32,062 bases of DNA from Lentimicrobiaceae bacterium (GTDB lineage: Bacteria; Bacteroidota; Bacteroidia; Bacteroidales; F082). The translations under genes were made by a program, and so were the position numbers. The notes under the pieces are model-generated. The model was not told the DNA's origin. It saw only the letters and a program-made list of their open reading frames with translations, and ran no database searches. The stretch lies in NCBI GenBank assembly GCA_002708315.1, contig PANC01000026.1:1-32062 (forward strand), written 5' to 3'. Below, in pieces: positions 25,100-32,062 of this stretch. Within the stretch, counting starts at the first letter, position 1; each line of letters opens with the position of its first letter.

Positions 25100-25107
25100 C
25101 AAACCTA
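25100..25107 (-). promoter_or_regulatory. -7 box of the ssb promoter
   Basis: TAGGTTTG on the minus strand (CAAACCTA on plus) matches TAnnTTTG and would give a leader of about 50 bases. No -33 TTG is clear. The ACGTT-rich cluster lies directly upstream. Confidence 0.4.
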
Positions 25108-25130
25108 CAATTGGAAGTTTAATTAAGTCG

Positions 25131-25185
25131 TACGTTAATTATTTACATTCGTATAAATACGTTTCCATACGTTTATAAAACGTTT
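25131..25185. repeat. Cluster of ACGTT elements upstream of ssb
   Basis: TACGTT at 25131-25136, a near-palindrome CGTATAAATACG at about 25150-25161, and ACGTTT three times (25159-25164, 25169-25174, 25180-25185) with 10- and 11-base periods. The period of one helical turn puts the three copies on the same face of the DNA. This could be an operator array for ssb, or for the divergent deacetylase gene 130 bases away. Confidence 0.4.
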
Positions 25186-25234
25186 ATTTATATGTTATTG
25201 TGTATTTTAACTTATATGCAGGCACTATTGTGAA

Positions 25235-25269
25235 TTTGCAATCTTACACACTAAAATTAAATATCTTTG
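25235..25269 (+). promoter_or_regulatory. Promoter of the deacetylase-LolA-LolB-like operon
   Basis: TTTG (25235-25238) and TATCTTTG (25262-25269) are 23 bases apart, at the long end of the accepted range. The -7 box is perfect. Transcription would start near 25276, about 40 bases before the TTG start codon at 25315. Confidence 0.45.
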
Positions 25270-25314
25270 TGCGTTTAGAGTTGAATAGAATAATTATTTA
25301 AGATTATAACCCTA

Positions 25315-26082
25315 TTGAAATTTAAAGTAAATATTGTCACTTTTGTTACCCTTACATTACTATTGATAGGGTGGTTTTTAAATATGGCATCAATTTATAT
25401 ACTGTTTGCCGTTGCTGTTATTTATGTCATTATTAATATAATGGGCTCCATAAAAATTGAATGGAATTACTTCCTGTTTTCACATTGTAAAGGTGAATCC
25501 AGTCTGAAAGAAATTGCACTAACATTTGATGATGGACCCCATCCTTCTGTTACACCTGATTTGCTTAAACTGTTGGCAAAATATAATGTTAATGCTACGT
25601 TTTTTTGTTTGGGTAAGAATGTGGAATCATATCCGGAAATTGCTAGGTCAATAATAAATAATAATAATATTATTGGTAATCATTCATATTTTCACTCCTA
25701 CTACTTTGACCTACTTTCTTCTTCTCAAATGGAGAAAGAAATCACTCAAACAAATGCTATTATCTATAAAAATTGTAAGATAAAACCCAAACTATTTAGG
25801 CCTCCTTACGGTGTTACCAATCCCATGTTAAAAAAAGCGATTGAAAAATCAGGGCTTAAATCCATAGGATGGAGTTTGCGGTCTTTTGACACAAGTAAAT
25901 CTACAGAGTTAGTAAAGAAAAGACTTAAGAAAAATACTAAACCAGGCGACATAGTTCTTTTACATGATACAGTTGATGATGCCATTGCTATTATTGAGGA
26001 TTATTTAATATGGTTAAAAGATGCAGGTTATAAAATTGTAAGTTTGGATCAGTTACTGAAAATTAAATCATATGAAGATTAA
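25315..26082 (+). CDS. Polysaccharide deacetylase (NodB domain), membrane-anchored
   Basis: Metal-dependent de-N-acetylase of the CE4 fold. Two hydrophobic helices (about residues 5-22 and 26-46) anchor it in the inner membrane. The catalytic domain then shows motif 1 TFDDGPHP (D72 base, D73 metal), motif 2 HSYFH (H123 and H127 metal), motif 3 RPPYG (162-166) and motif 5 LLHD (H217). The start is TTG at 25315; the next ATG, 23 codons in, would delete the first helix. It overlaps the LolA-like gene by 11 bases, so the pair is coupled. The substrate may be peptidoglycan or another envelope glycan; sequence does not decide. Confidence 0.9.
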   Translation: MKFKVNIVTFVTLTLLLIGWFLNMASIYILFAVAVIYVIINIMGSIKIEWNYFLFSHCKGESSLKEIALTFDDGPHPSVTPDLLKLLAKYNVNATFFCLGKNVESYPEIARSIINNNNIIGNHSYFHSYYFDLLSSSQMEKEITQTNAIIYKNCKIKPKLFRPPYGVTNPMLKKAIEKSGLKSIGWSLRSFDTSKSTELVKKRLKKNTKPGDIVLLHDTVDDAIAIIEDYLIWLKDAGYKIVSLDQLLKIKSYED

Positions 26083-26719
26083 ATTATTTATAGTATCCAT
26101 TTTTATTTGTGGGTTTTTGTTAGTTACATTGGGACAACGATTAGAATTTGTTGAAGTCACAGATACCATAATGCTAAAACAAAAATTAGAGGCAACCTCA
26201 GAGGCTACATTTTCAATTAGCAGCAAGTTCAGGCAGGAAAAACATTTATGGATGCTAAAGGAAACCATTTTTAGTTCGGGCGAATTCATTTTTAAGAAAC
26301 CAAACAGTATTAAGTGGCAATATAATTCACCAATTTTGTATACAATATCTATTCATAACAACACATTCACCATTGATAATAATGGAAATATTACAACTTA
26401 TGATGTTCAATCAAACCCCCTTTTCAAGGAAATAAATAAGATAATAGCTACAGCAATAAGAGGAGATTTTATAAATAATCCAGATTTCGAATCAAGGTTT
26501 TTCGTTAATGATGAACAATTCTTAGCAATTCTAATTCCCATGAATAAAAACGTAAAATCTATGCTTAATCTAATTGAAATATATTTAAGCAAAGCAACTT
26601 TACAGGTTGATAAAGTTATTTTCAGGGAAGCACAAGATGATTATACATTAATCTATTTTGAAGACAAATTTATTAATCGGAATATTCCAACTAGTGATTT
26701 CATATTAGGTAATCCATAA
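26072..26719 (+). CDS. lolA: LolA-like periplasmic lipoprotein carrier
   Basis: A 215-residue protein with signal peptide (about 1-21). The body has the LolA pattern: SISSKFRQEKHLWMLKETIFSSGEFIFKKPNSIKWQYNSP is a helix, then strands and a tryptophan-containing turn, and PLFKEINKIIATAIRGDF follows as the lid helix region. LolA carries lipoproteins across the periplasm in a hydrophobic half-barrel. This is probably a second, specialised LolA: it sits in an operon with a deacetylase (11-base overlap upstream) and a lipoprotein of similar size (14-base gap downstream) rather than with ftsK, where the main copy often lies. Similar LolA-like genes occur in aryl polyene and flexirubin clusters. Confidence 0.8.
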   Translation: MKIKLFIVSIFICGFLLVTLGQRLEFVEVTDTIMLKQKLEATSEATFSISSKFRQEKHLWMLKETIFSSGEFIFKKPNSIKWQYNSPILYTISIHNNTFTIDNNGNITTYDVQSNPLFKEINKIIATAIRGDFINNPDFESRFFVNDEQFLAILIPMNKNVKSMLNLIEIYLSKATLQVDKVIFREAQDDYTLIYFEDKFINRNIPTSDFILGNP

Positions 26720-26733
26720 TTATGAATAGATAA

Positions 26734-27336
26734 ATGAAATATTTTATAATTGTATTTTTTATATTCTTTACCATGTCATGTGCACATAAAAGCTTTGGCC
26801 CTGTTAGCTATGACAATTTAAACAATAACAAAGCAATTATTTTTAACCGTTCGTTTAGCAAGGCTATATACAAAACAGATTTAAACATTTATGGACACAA
26901 TATTACAGGGATTACCATGATTAAAAAAACCAATGATTCATTTAGGTTTGTTCTAATTTCTGAATTGGGAATAAAATATTTTGATTTCGAAATTTTTGAG
27001 GATAAGGGTATACGTCCAATTATTCATTACGCTATTGACCAAATGGATAATAAACTTCTCATCAAAAAAATAATCAATGATATTGCCCTTATTTTCATAC
27101 TTCAAAAAGGGAAATCAAGAGTTAAAAAAACAGGAGAAACGGAAATAATTGTCTTTGGAAATACTTATTATGATTACACCTCAGAATATGGAGTATCTGA
27201 AATAGCAAAATCAAATTTAATGGGAAAAATAAATTGCTTAATAAAAATAAATTACGGGGAAAATAAAATCCCAGAATCAATAATAATCGATCATGATAAA
27301 GTGAATATTAAACTGAGTTTAATCCCCAATGGTTAA
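26734..27336 (+). CDS. LolB-like outer-membrane lipoprotein
   Basis: A 200-residue lipoprotein with lipobox TMSC (C16). Its body is beta-rich (IYKTDLNIYGHNITGITMIKK, FRFVLISELGIKYFDFEIF) and matches the size and strand order of LolA/LolB half-barrels, including a segment like the fold's first strands after residue 40. With a LolA-like carrier directly upstream, an acceptor role at the outer membrane is a reasonable inference. Sequence similarity to proteobacterial LolB is too low to see by eye. The stop overlaps that of the convergent aldo/keto reductase by 4 bases. Confidence 0.6.
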   Translation: MKYFIIVFFIFFTMSCAHKSFGPVSYDNLNNNKAIIFNRSFSKAIYKTDLNIYGHNITGITMIKKTNDSFRFVLISELGIKYFDFEIFEDKGIRPIIHYAIDQMDNKLLIKKIINDIALIFILQKGKSRVKKTGETEIIVFGNTYYDYTSEYGVSEIAKSNLMGKINCLIKINYGENKIPESIIIDHDKVNIKLSLIPNG

Positions 27337-28235
27337 TCTAACTCTTTTCCTTTTGAAGCATTATATATACGGAACCATTGTTCATCTGTTATCTTCAATA
27401 TTTCAGCTTCAGAAATAATTTTTAGCCTGTCTATTTTACCGGTTCCTATTATGGGTAATATATTAGCCGGATGTTTCAACAGCCATGCAATTAGCACCTT
27501 GGCAATGGACTGTTCATCCAACTCTTTTGCTATATCTGAAGTTACATTTAAAATTCTCTTGTCTTTTTCTGTCTCGGGGTTAAAAATTTCACCTCTTACC
27601 AATGGTGACCAGGCCATTGGAGAAATATTTGATTTAAGAAAGTAGTCCATATTACCATTATCAAAGTGCTCAAGATAACTTGCCGATATCTCCACCTGAT
27701 TTGTTACAAGCTTATGATTCAAATACGAATCCAAAGTAACAAACTGCTCTTTACTAAAGTTTGACACCCCAAAGTTTAACACCTTTCCTGATTGTTTCAA
27801 ATCATCAAATGCTCGTGATACTTCCTCTGGGTTTAATAAATGTGATGGTCTATGAAGTAGCAAAAGATCTAAGTAATCTGTGTTAAAGTTTGATAGGGAC
27901 TTTTCAGCTGAATTTATAATATGGTTATAGCTTAGATCGTATGTTTTTATCTTTCGATCTGGAAATTTATTGGATAATAGTTTTAACCCACATTTGGTAA
28001 TAATTTTAATTTCTTTCCGTAAAGACAGATGTTGGCTGATGGCGTCACCAAATAGTTTTTCACATGAATAGTTGCCATATATATCAGCATTATCAAATGA
28101 GTTTATGCCAATTTCAATGGCTTGATGTGTATATTTTAGTATCTCCTTAACAGATAGCCCCCAGTCGGCTAATCTCCAATGTCCCAGAACAATTCGTGAT
28201 AGTCTAAGGTTATCTCCAACAAAGATATTTTCCAT
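27333..28235 (-). CDS. Aldo/keto reductase, YdhF-like
   Basis: NADPH-dependent reductase with a TIM barrel. The catalytic tetrad is visible: D48 and Y53 in FDNADIYGNY, K81 in IITKCG and H128 in LLLLHRPS. NFGVSNF (about 157-163) and the C-terminal cofactor-binding segment LPIIGTGKIDRLK follow the family pattern. At 300 residues it is of usual length for the YdhF group, whose natural substrates are not known. It diverges from the CotH gene across 190 bases. No co-transcribed neighbour is seen. Confidence 0.93.
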   Translation of the reverse strand: MENIFVGDNLRLSRIVLGHWRLADWGLSVKEILKYTHQAIEIGINSFDNADIYGNYSCEKLFGDAISQHLSLRKEIKIITKCGLKLLSNKFPDRKIKTYDLSYNHIINSAEKSLSNFNTDYLDLLLLHRPSHLLNPEEVSRAFDDLKQSGKVLNFGVSNFSKEQFVTLDSYLNHKLVTNQVEISASYLEHFDNGNMDYFLKSNISPMAWSPLVRGEIFNPETEKDKRILNVTSDIAKELDEQSIAKVLIAWLLKHPANILPIIGTGKIDRLKIISEAEILKITDEQWFRIYNASKGKELD

Positions 28236-28352
28236 TTACTGTATAATATTTATTCCTATGCAATAATAATCTATTTTAACATAGACTTAAATCCAAATAT
28301 GCATCATAATCAAACCATTATAACCAATATAAAATTATTAAAATCAATATAA

Positions 28353-28381
28353 TTTGTATGAAAAAAAAACACTTAAATTTG
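28353..28381 (+). promoter_or_regulatory. Promoter of cotH-msrB
   Basis: TTTG (28353-28356) and TAAATTTG (28374-28381) are 17 bases apart. Start of transcription would be near 28388, some 38 bases before the first ATG of the CotH gene. Confidence 0.5.
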
Positions 28382-28425
28382 AGAATTGAAAAATTAACAG
28401 TTAGCAATAGATTCACCAACGCAAT

Positions 28426-30693
28426 ATGTATAAAATGAAGGTCAAAAACATTATGATTTTAATATTGCTTTTCCTGATTACTCTAGTAGGTTCTAGTCAG
28501 CCTAATATTCCAGATAAAGGGGAGCTTTATAAGGATGATGCATTGCCCATAATATATATTTCAATTGATCCTGATACTCTTGAATGGCTATACCAACAAG
28601 AGAATTTGGAAAGTGCTGTTGAATTCTCTGCTAGATTTATTTTTGATAACGGAGAAATAAGAGACACTATAAATCCCGTTGGTTTCAGGTTAAGGGGTAA
28701 CACATCCAGATACTCACAAAAAAAATCATTTAAAGTTTCATTCAACCGTTTTACATCAGGAGGAAAATACTATGGGGTTGAAAAACTTAATCTAAATGGA
28801 GAGCATAATGATCCAAGTATTATGAGATCAAAGGTTTGTTGGGATATACTGCGAAAAATGAATATCCCAGCTCCTAGGTCAAATCATGTCAAAGTATATA
28901 TAAATGATAACTATTATGGTTTGTACATAAATGTTGAGCATATTGATGAAGAATTTATTAAATCTAGATTCGGATATAATGATGGCAATCTTTATAAATG
29001 TCTATGGCCAGCAGATTTGAATTATTTGGGCGATAACCCCAATTTATATAAGTTCGATAATGGAAATAGAAGAACCTATGATCTCAAAACAAATAAAGAA
29101 GCGGATGATTATACCGATTTGGGAAATTTTATCAATATTTTGAATAATTCTCCCAGCTCTTCATTTGCATGTGATTTAGGAGATGTATTTAATATTTATG
29201 ATTATTTAAACGTAATTTCTGCTGATATTTTATTTGGGAACTGGGATGGATATATATACGGTAATAATAATTACTATCTGTACCATAATACTTCCAGTGG
29301 CAAAATGGAATTTATTCCATTTGACCTTGACAACACACTTGGCATTGACTGGGTTGGCCGAGATTGGGCAATCAGGAATATCTATGATTGGCAACAACAT
29401 GGTAATAATTATAGGCCTCTTTATCAAAGGGTAATCGCTGATGAAGATCTAAAAAAGCAGTACTCATATTTTATGAATAAACTGGTTTATGAAACTCTTA
29501 ATTTGGATTCTTTAATTTCTTCGGTCAGTCAAAGACGTGATATGATAGCATCATCAGTAGAAGATGATCCATATTACCCACTTGATTATGGATATACTCT
29601 ATCAGATTTTTACGATTCATTTTACCAGGGACTTGGTGGCCATGTTGATTATGGTTTATTTACATACCTCCAAACTCGTATAAGTTCAATTAAGTCGCAA
29701 TTGGAGAGCACATCTATGAACCCTGTAATCAAATACATAAATAACAATAGACTCAGCAACTCGGAGGTAACAATGAGAGCCATGGTAATTGTCAAAGATC
29801 AACCAGCAACTGTTTCTGTTGAATATGAAATTGATGGAATCGGATTTACATACGGAATGATGTATGATGATGGTCAACATTATGATGATTTGCCAAATGA
29901 TAATATTTATGGTTGTATTATTACTGACATCCCTGATGATTCATTCGTAAAATATCAGATACAGGTTTCTGATAACGCAGGAAGAGTTAGTCAGTTGCCG
30001 TGCGAGCCAATCCTTATTCCAGCTTCTGGTGGAGATGATGCTATTTTATTTATCAACGAATTTATGGCTTCAAACGAAACCACAATTAAAGATGAGCATG
30101 GTGATTATGATGATTGGATTGAAATTTATAATCCTGAAGATTTTTCAGTTTGGTTAGGCGATAAATATTTAACTGATAATATTACCGTTCCTGATAAGTG
30201 GCAATTACCAGATAAATATATAGCCCCATCAGAATTTATAATAATTTGGGCAGATAATGATACTGATCAAGGAGAATTTCATGCAAACTTCAAGCTTAGC
30301 AAGAATGGTGAAGAAATAGGACTGTTTAAAACAGGTGATGTTGCAGTTGATAACATATCCTATGACTCTCAAACAACGGATGTATCATATGGGAGGGTTA
30401 TGGATGGCAATCCTGTATGGATATCTTTTCAAAAACCAACCCCAGGAGCAAGCAATCAAACATCCAATATGGAATATCATGAATCTCAAAACAACTTTAC
30501 AATATACCCAAATCCAGCATCTGGAGATATTGTGCAAACATCAAAATTCATAACTTTTAGTGTCTATAATATATATGGCCAAATAGTTGATGAGGGCATT
30601 AATTGTGACTTTATTAACATAGCATCCTATAATAAAGGTGTTTATGTAGTCGTTTCAAGTAGTGGAACAAGAAAAAAGTTAATAATTAACTAA
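28426..30693 (+). CDS. Secreted CotH-kinase protein with lamin-tail and T9SS domains
   Basis: A 755-residue protein with signal peptide (about 1-24). The CotH domain spans about 40-430: GFRLRGNTSR (86-95), the SFKVSFNRF strand, a helix with IMRSKVCWDILRKM, VYINDNYYGLYINVE, and the catalytic region with D274 (NWDG) and D300-x-D302 (FDLDN). CotH proteins are atypical kinases that phosphorylate secreted proteins. A beta-sandwich domain follows (about 435-535), then a lamin-tail domain (FINEFMASNET ... DDWIEIYNP, about 545-640) and a T9SS sorting domain (IYPNPASGD to the end). It should act outside the cell. Two ATGs lie four codons apart; the second also fits. The msrB gene follows after 5 bases. 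Confidence 0.92.
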   Translation: MYKMKVKNIMILILLFLITLVGSSQPNIPDKGELYKDDALPIIYISIDPDTLEWLYQQENLESAVEFSARFIFDNGEIRDTINPVGFRLRGNTSRYSQKKSFKVSFNRFTSGGKYYGVEKLNLNGEHNDPSIMRSKVCWDILRKMNIPAPRSNHVKVYINDNYYGLYINVEHIDEEFIKSRFGYNDGNLYKCLWPADLNYLGDNPNLYKFDNGNRRTYDLKTNKEADDYTDLGNFINILNNSPSSSFACDLGDVFNIYDYLNVISADILFGNWDGYIYGNNNYYLYHNTSSGKMEFIPFDLDNTLGIDWVGRDWAIRNIYDWQQHGNNYRPLYQRVIADEDLKKQYSYFMNKLVYETLNLDSLISSVSQRRDMIASSVEDDPYYPLDYGYTLSDFYDSFYQGLGGHVDYGLFTYLQTRISSIKSQLESTSMNPVIKYINNNRLSNSEVTMRAMVIVKDQPATVSVEYEIDGIGFTYGMMYDDGQHYDDLPNDNIYGCIITDIPDDSFVKYQIQVSDNAGRVSQLPCEPILIPASGGDDAILFINEFMASNETTIKDEHGDYDDWIEIYNPEDFSVWLGDKYLTDNITVPDKWQLPDKYIAPSEFIIIWADNDTDQGEFHANFKLSKNGEEIGLFKTGDVAVDNISYDSQTTDVSYGRVMDGNPVWISFQKPTPGASNQTSNMEYHESQNNFTIYPNPASGDIVQTSKFITFSVYNIYGQIVDEGINCDFINIASYNKGVYVVVSSSGTRKKLIIN

Positions 30694-30698
30694 ACACC

Positions 30699-31172
30699 AT
30701 GAAATCACATAACCTATTAATTCTTGCATTATTAACTGCATTTACTTTTAACATAACTGCACAAACCAACGAATCAAATATGAAGACTAAAGTTAAAAAA
30801 ACAGAAGATGAATGGGTTGAAGAGCTTGGCGAAGAAAAATTTTACATTCTTCGTGAATGCGGAACAGAACCACCATTTACTGGAAAGTATTACAAGCATG
30901 ATGAAAAAGGATCATATAACTGTGCTGGATGCGGTACAATGTTATTTTCATCAACCTCAAAATATGATAGCGGGTCAGGTTGGCCAAGTTTTTATGAATC
31001 CATAGACAAAACAGCAATAAAGGAAATTGAAGATAATAGTCTTGGAATGAGTAGGGTTGAAATTAAATGTGCATCTTGCGACGGTCACCTTGGCCATGTT
31101 TTTCCTGATGGTCCAGCACCAACGGGTATGAGATATTGTGTTAATTCTGCTTCCTTGGATTTCAAGAAATAA
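30699..31172 (+). CDS. msrB: Exported peptide-methionine (R)-S-oxide reductase
   Basis: Reduces the R form of methionine sulfoxide in oxidised proteins. The 157 residues open with a signal peptide (about 1-22, ending NITAQ), so the enzyme works in the periplasm or beyond. Zinc cysteines are C75 and C78 (CAGC) and C124 and C127 (CASC). GWPSF, HLGHVF and RYCVNS mark the active site, with catalytic C147 and recycling C54 in RECGTEPPF. It lies 5 bases after the CotH gene on the same transcript, which suggests a role in repairing exported proteins, perhaps the kinase or its targets. A reducing partner outside the cytoplasm is needed; the T9SS thioredoxin elsewhere in the window is a different compartment and only a candidate. 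Confidence 0.95.
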   Translation: MKSHNLLILALLTAFTFNITAQTNESNMKTKVKKTEDEWVEELGEEKFYILRECGTEPPFTGKYYKHDEKGSYNCAGCGTMLFSSTSKYDSGSGWPSFYESIDKTAIKEIEDNSLGMSRVEIKCASCDGHLGHVFPDGPAPTGMRYCVNSASLDFKK

Positions 31173-31360
31173 ACCAATTTTTAGAATATATTAAATGTGG
31201 ATAAAGTGGTATGTTAATTGCTTTCCATAATTAACCATGCTCTTTAACAATATTAATTCTCCACTAACCGATAATCTTCCCTCATTCGCCTATTTAATAT
31301 TTATTCGAGCATATTATCAACATATTTTTGCTCCATAAATATAACCTTAAAAATAGGAAA

Positions 31361-31699
31361 ATGAAAAATACTGCTAAAAGAACAACACTAATAGTTGCAG
31401 CTCTGATTATGTCTCTGCAAATCTTTTCCCTTGATTTCAATAATGAACAAGAAAAATACATAGATGATAATCCAATTGATTTTGAAAGAGTAAGGCAAGA
31501 AACTTTTATTCAAAACACAATTAATATGAAATTAGATATTGACGAAGAAGGATTTATTAATGATTGGAGACTTCCAGATGAAGATTATATAGATGATATC
31601 CCCATGGACCTTTTATCAATTGAAAAACACGCAAAACTTCAAAAAATTAATACTCCTTTTCATCTTGGTGATTATCACACATTGGTTAGGGTAAAATAA
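31361..31699 (+). CDS. Small secreted acidic protein with repeated YIDDxPxD motif
   Basis: Counting from ATG 31361, a 112-residue protein with signal peptide (about 1-24, ending FSLDF). The mature part is strongly acidic. The motif YIDDNPIDF appears early and YIDDIPMDL later, each followed by a basic helix-like stretch. This resembles YIDDIPF-type motifs in small secreted proteins of Flavobacteriia that I recall as uncharacterised. The frame extends 11 codons upstream through a TTG, but the ATG with its own signal peptide is preferred. A good terminator follows 45 bases after the stop. Function unknown; no sorting domain is seen. Confidence 0.75.
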   Translation: MKNTAKRTTLIVAALIMSLQIFSLDFNNEQEKYIDDNPIDFERVRQETFIQNTINMKLDIDEEGFINDWRLPDEDYIDDIPMDLLSIEKHAKLQKINTPFHLGDYHTLVRVK

Positions 31700-31744
31700 T
31701 TTATTACTAACATATATAAATTAATTTACAGATATGTAAGTATT

Positions 31745-31776
31745 TCCTCGTTAGTCGATTCTAGCGGGGATTTTTT
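31745..31776 (+). terminator. Rho-independent terminator
   Basis: A 10-bp stem with two G-U pairs, TCCTCGTTAG (31745-31754) against CTAGCGGGGA (31761-31770), has a 6-base loop and is followed by six T. The G-U pairs fall in the plus transcript, confirming orientation. It ends the unit of the small acidic protein. Confidence 0.8.
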
Positions 31777-31820
31777 GTGTCAATATAATATCTATCAAAG
31801 TTCCAGAATCCAAAATAACA

Positions 31821-31850
31821 TTGTTTCAAATTACAATTTAAGTACCTTTG
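31821..31850 (+). promoter_or_regulatory. Promoter of the GH20 gene
   Basis: TTG (31821-31823) and TACCTTTG (31843-31850) are 19 bases apart, close to ideal. Start of transcription would be near 31857, about 32 bases before the ATG. Confidence 0.6.
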
Positions 31851-31888
31851 TTTGCTTTGTTTATATATACAATTCAATTGTTAAACGT

Positions 31889-32062
31889 ATGCGAAATATT
31901 TTTCTATTATTCATAATAATATTCACTACTTTATCTTGTAGTAAGCACAAAACAAATGATATTGCTATTATTCCTGAACCACAGAATTTATCAATAGGAA
32001 GAAGTACATTTACATTGGATGATAAAATGACAATCTTTTGGGGTGTTAATGATGTGCTAAAG
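31889..32062 (+). CDS. N-terminus of a GH20-type beta-N-acetylhexosaminidase lipoprotein (partial)
   Basis: Fifty-eight residues are visible before the window ends. A signal peptide with lipobox LSC (C17) is followed by IAIIPEPQNLSIGRSTFTLDD. From memory, this is the typical opening of the N-terminal domain (GH20b) of Bacteroidota hexosaminidases, with a conserved P-x-P-Q-N. The catalytic domain lies outside the window, so the enzyme call is an inference from this short segment. A good promoter and a terminator upstream make it the first gene of a new unit. Confidence 0.6.
   Translation, partial: MRNIFLLFIIIFTTLSCSKHKTNDIAIIPEPQNLSIGRSTFTLDDKMTIFWGVNDVLK

Noticed and set aside
26072-27336. 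Aryl polyene or flexirubin biosynthesis cluster
   Set aside because: The LolA-like gene and the deacetylase fit such clusters, but no ketosynthase, acyl carrier protein or acyltransferase is present within the window.
1-32062. tRNA, rRNA, CRISPR array, insertion sequence or prophage
   Set aside because: I found no T-loop-like sequences with a matching cloverleaf, no regularly spaced repeats, no transposase or integrase motifs and no terminal inverted repeats.

Overview
The window looks like a chromosomal housekeeping segment of an AT-rich member of the Bacteroidota, probably Bacteroidales or Marinilabiliales. Supporting signs are two proteins with type IX secretion (T9SS) C-terminal sorting domains, the Bacteroidota-restricted families DUF4296 and DUF3822, a Bacteroidota-type AMP nucleosidase, LPS genes (lptB, kdsD), an all-trans polyprenyl synthase of menaquinone type, almost no Shine-Dalgarno sequences, and several promoters of the phylum's TTG/TTTG ... 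TAnnTTTG form. I see no tRNA, rRNA, CRISPR array, insertion sequence or phage gene.

Layout. 1-361: minus-strand N-terminal fragment of an LtaS-like membrane sulfatase, whose stop overlaps the ATG of a frame running off the window. 752-5090: malate dehydrogenase with its own promoter and terminator, a zinc-ribbon-less SIRT5-type deacylase, minus-strand SRAP (YedK/HMCES) and radical SAM genes, and a polyprenyl diphosphate synthase. 5092-6833: minus-strand PhoB/PhoR-like two-component operon. 7036-8841: uvrC. 8842-9064: hairpin-rich gap with a possible small RNA. 9065-10838: lptB and kdsD on the minus strand. 10993-13657: recQ with a DUF4296 lipoprotein. 13660-15717: minus-strand operon deoC, T9SS thioredoxin, lipoprotein. 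15960-17223: two tiny genes, a terminator, ispE. 17300-19880: an SDR dehydrogenase and an acyl-CoA ligase. 19886-21666: amn-holA on the minus strand, divergent from a stand-alone HsdR-N-type PD-(D/E)XK protein. 22420-24508: pilin-like membrane protein, DUF3822, rsmD. 24703-25041: a short SSB. 25315-27336: NodB deacetylase, LolA-like carrier, LolB-like lipoprotein. 27333-28235: aldo/keto reductase. 28426-31172: secreted CotH kinase plus exported MsrB. 31361-31699: small secreted protein with a repeated YIDDxP motif. 31889-end: start of a GH20 hexosaminidase lipoprotein.

Themes. DNA maintenance is heavily represented (uvrC, recQ, SRAP, holA, ssb, the nuclease-like protein). Envelope biogenesis (lptB, kdsD, LolA/LolB-like pair, LtaS-like fragment) and extracellular proteins (two T9SS cargos, exported MsrB) form the second theme. 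Five convergent gene pairs abut or overlap with no room for a terminator. I found no clear new multi-gene system. The best leads are the possible small RNA beside lptB, the deacetylase/LolA/LolB trio, the CotH-MsrB pair, and the stand-alone HsdR-N protein opposite holA.
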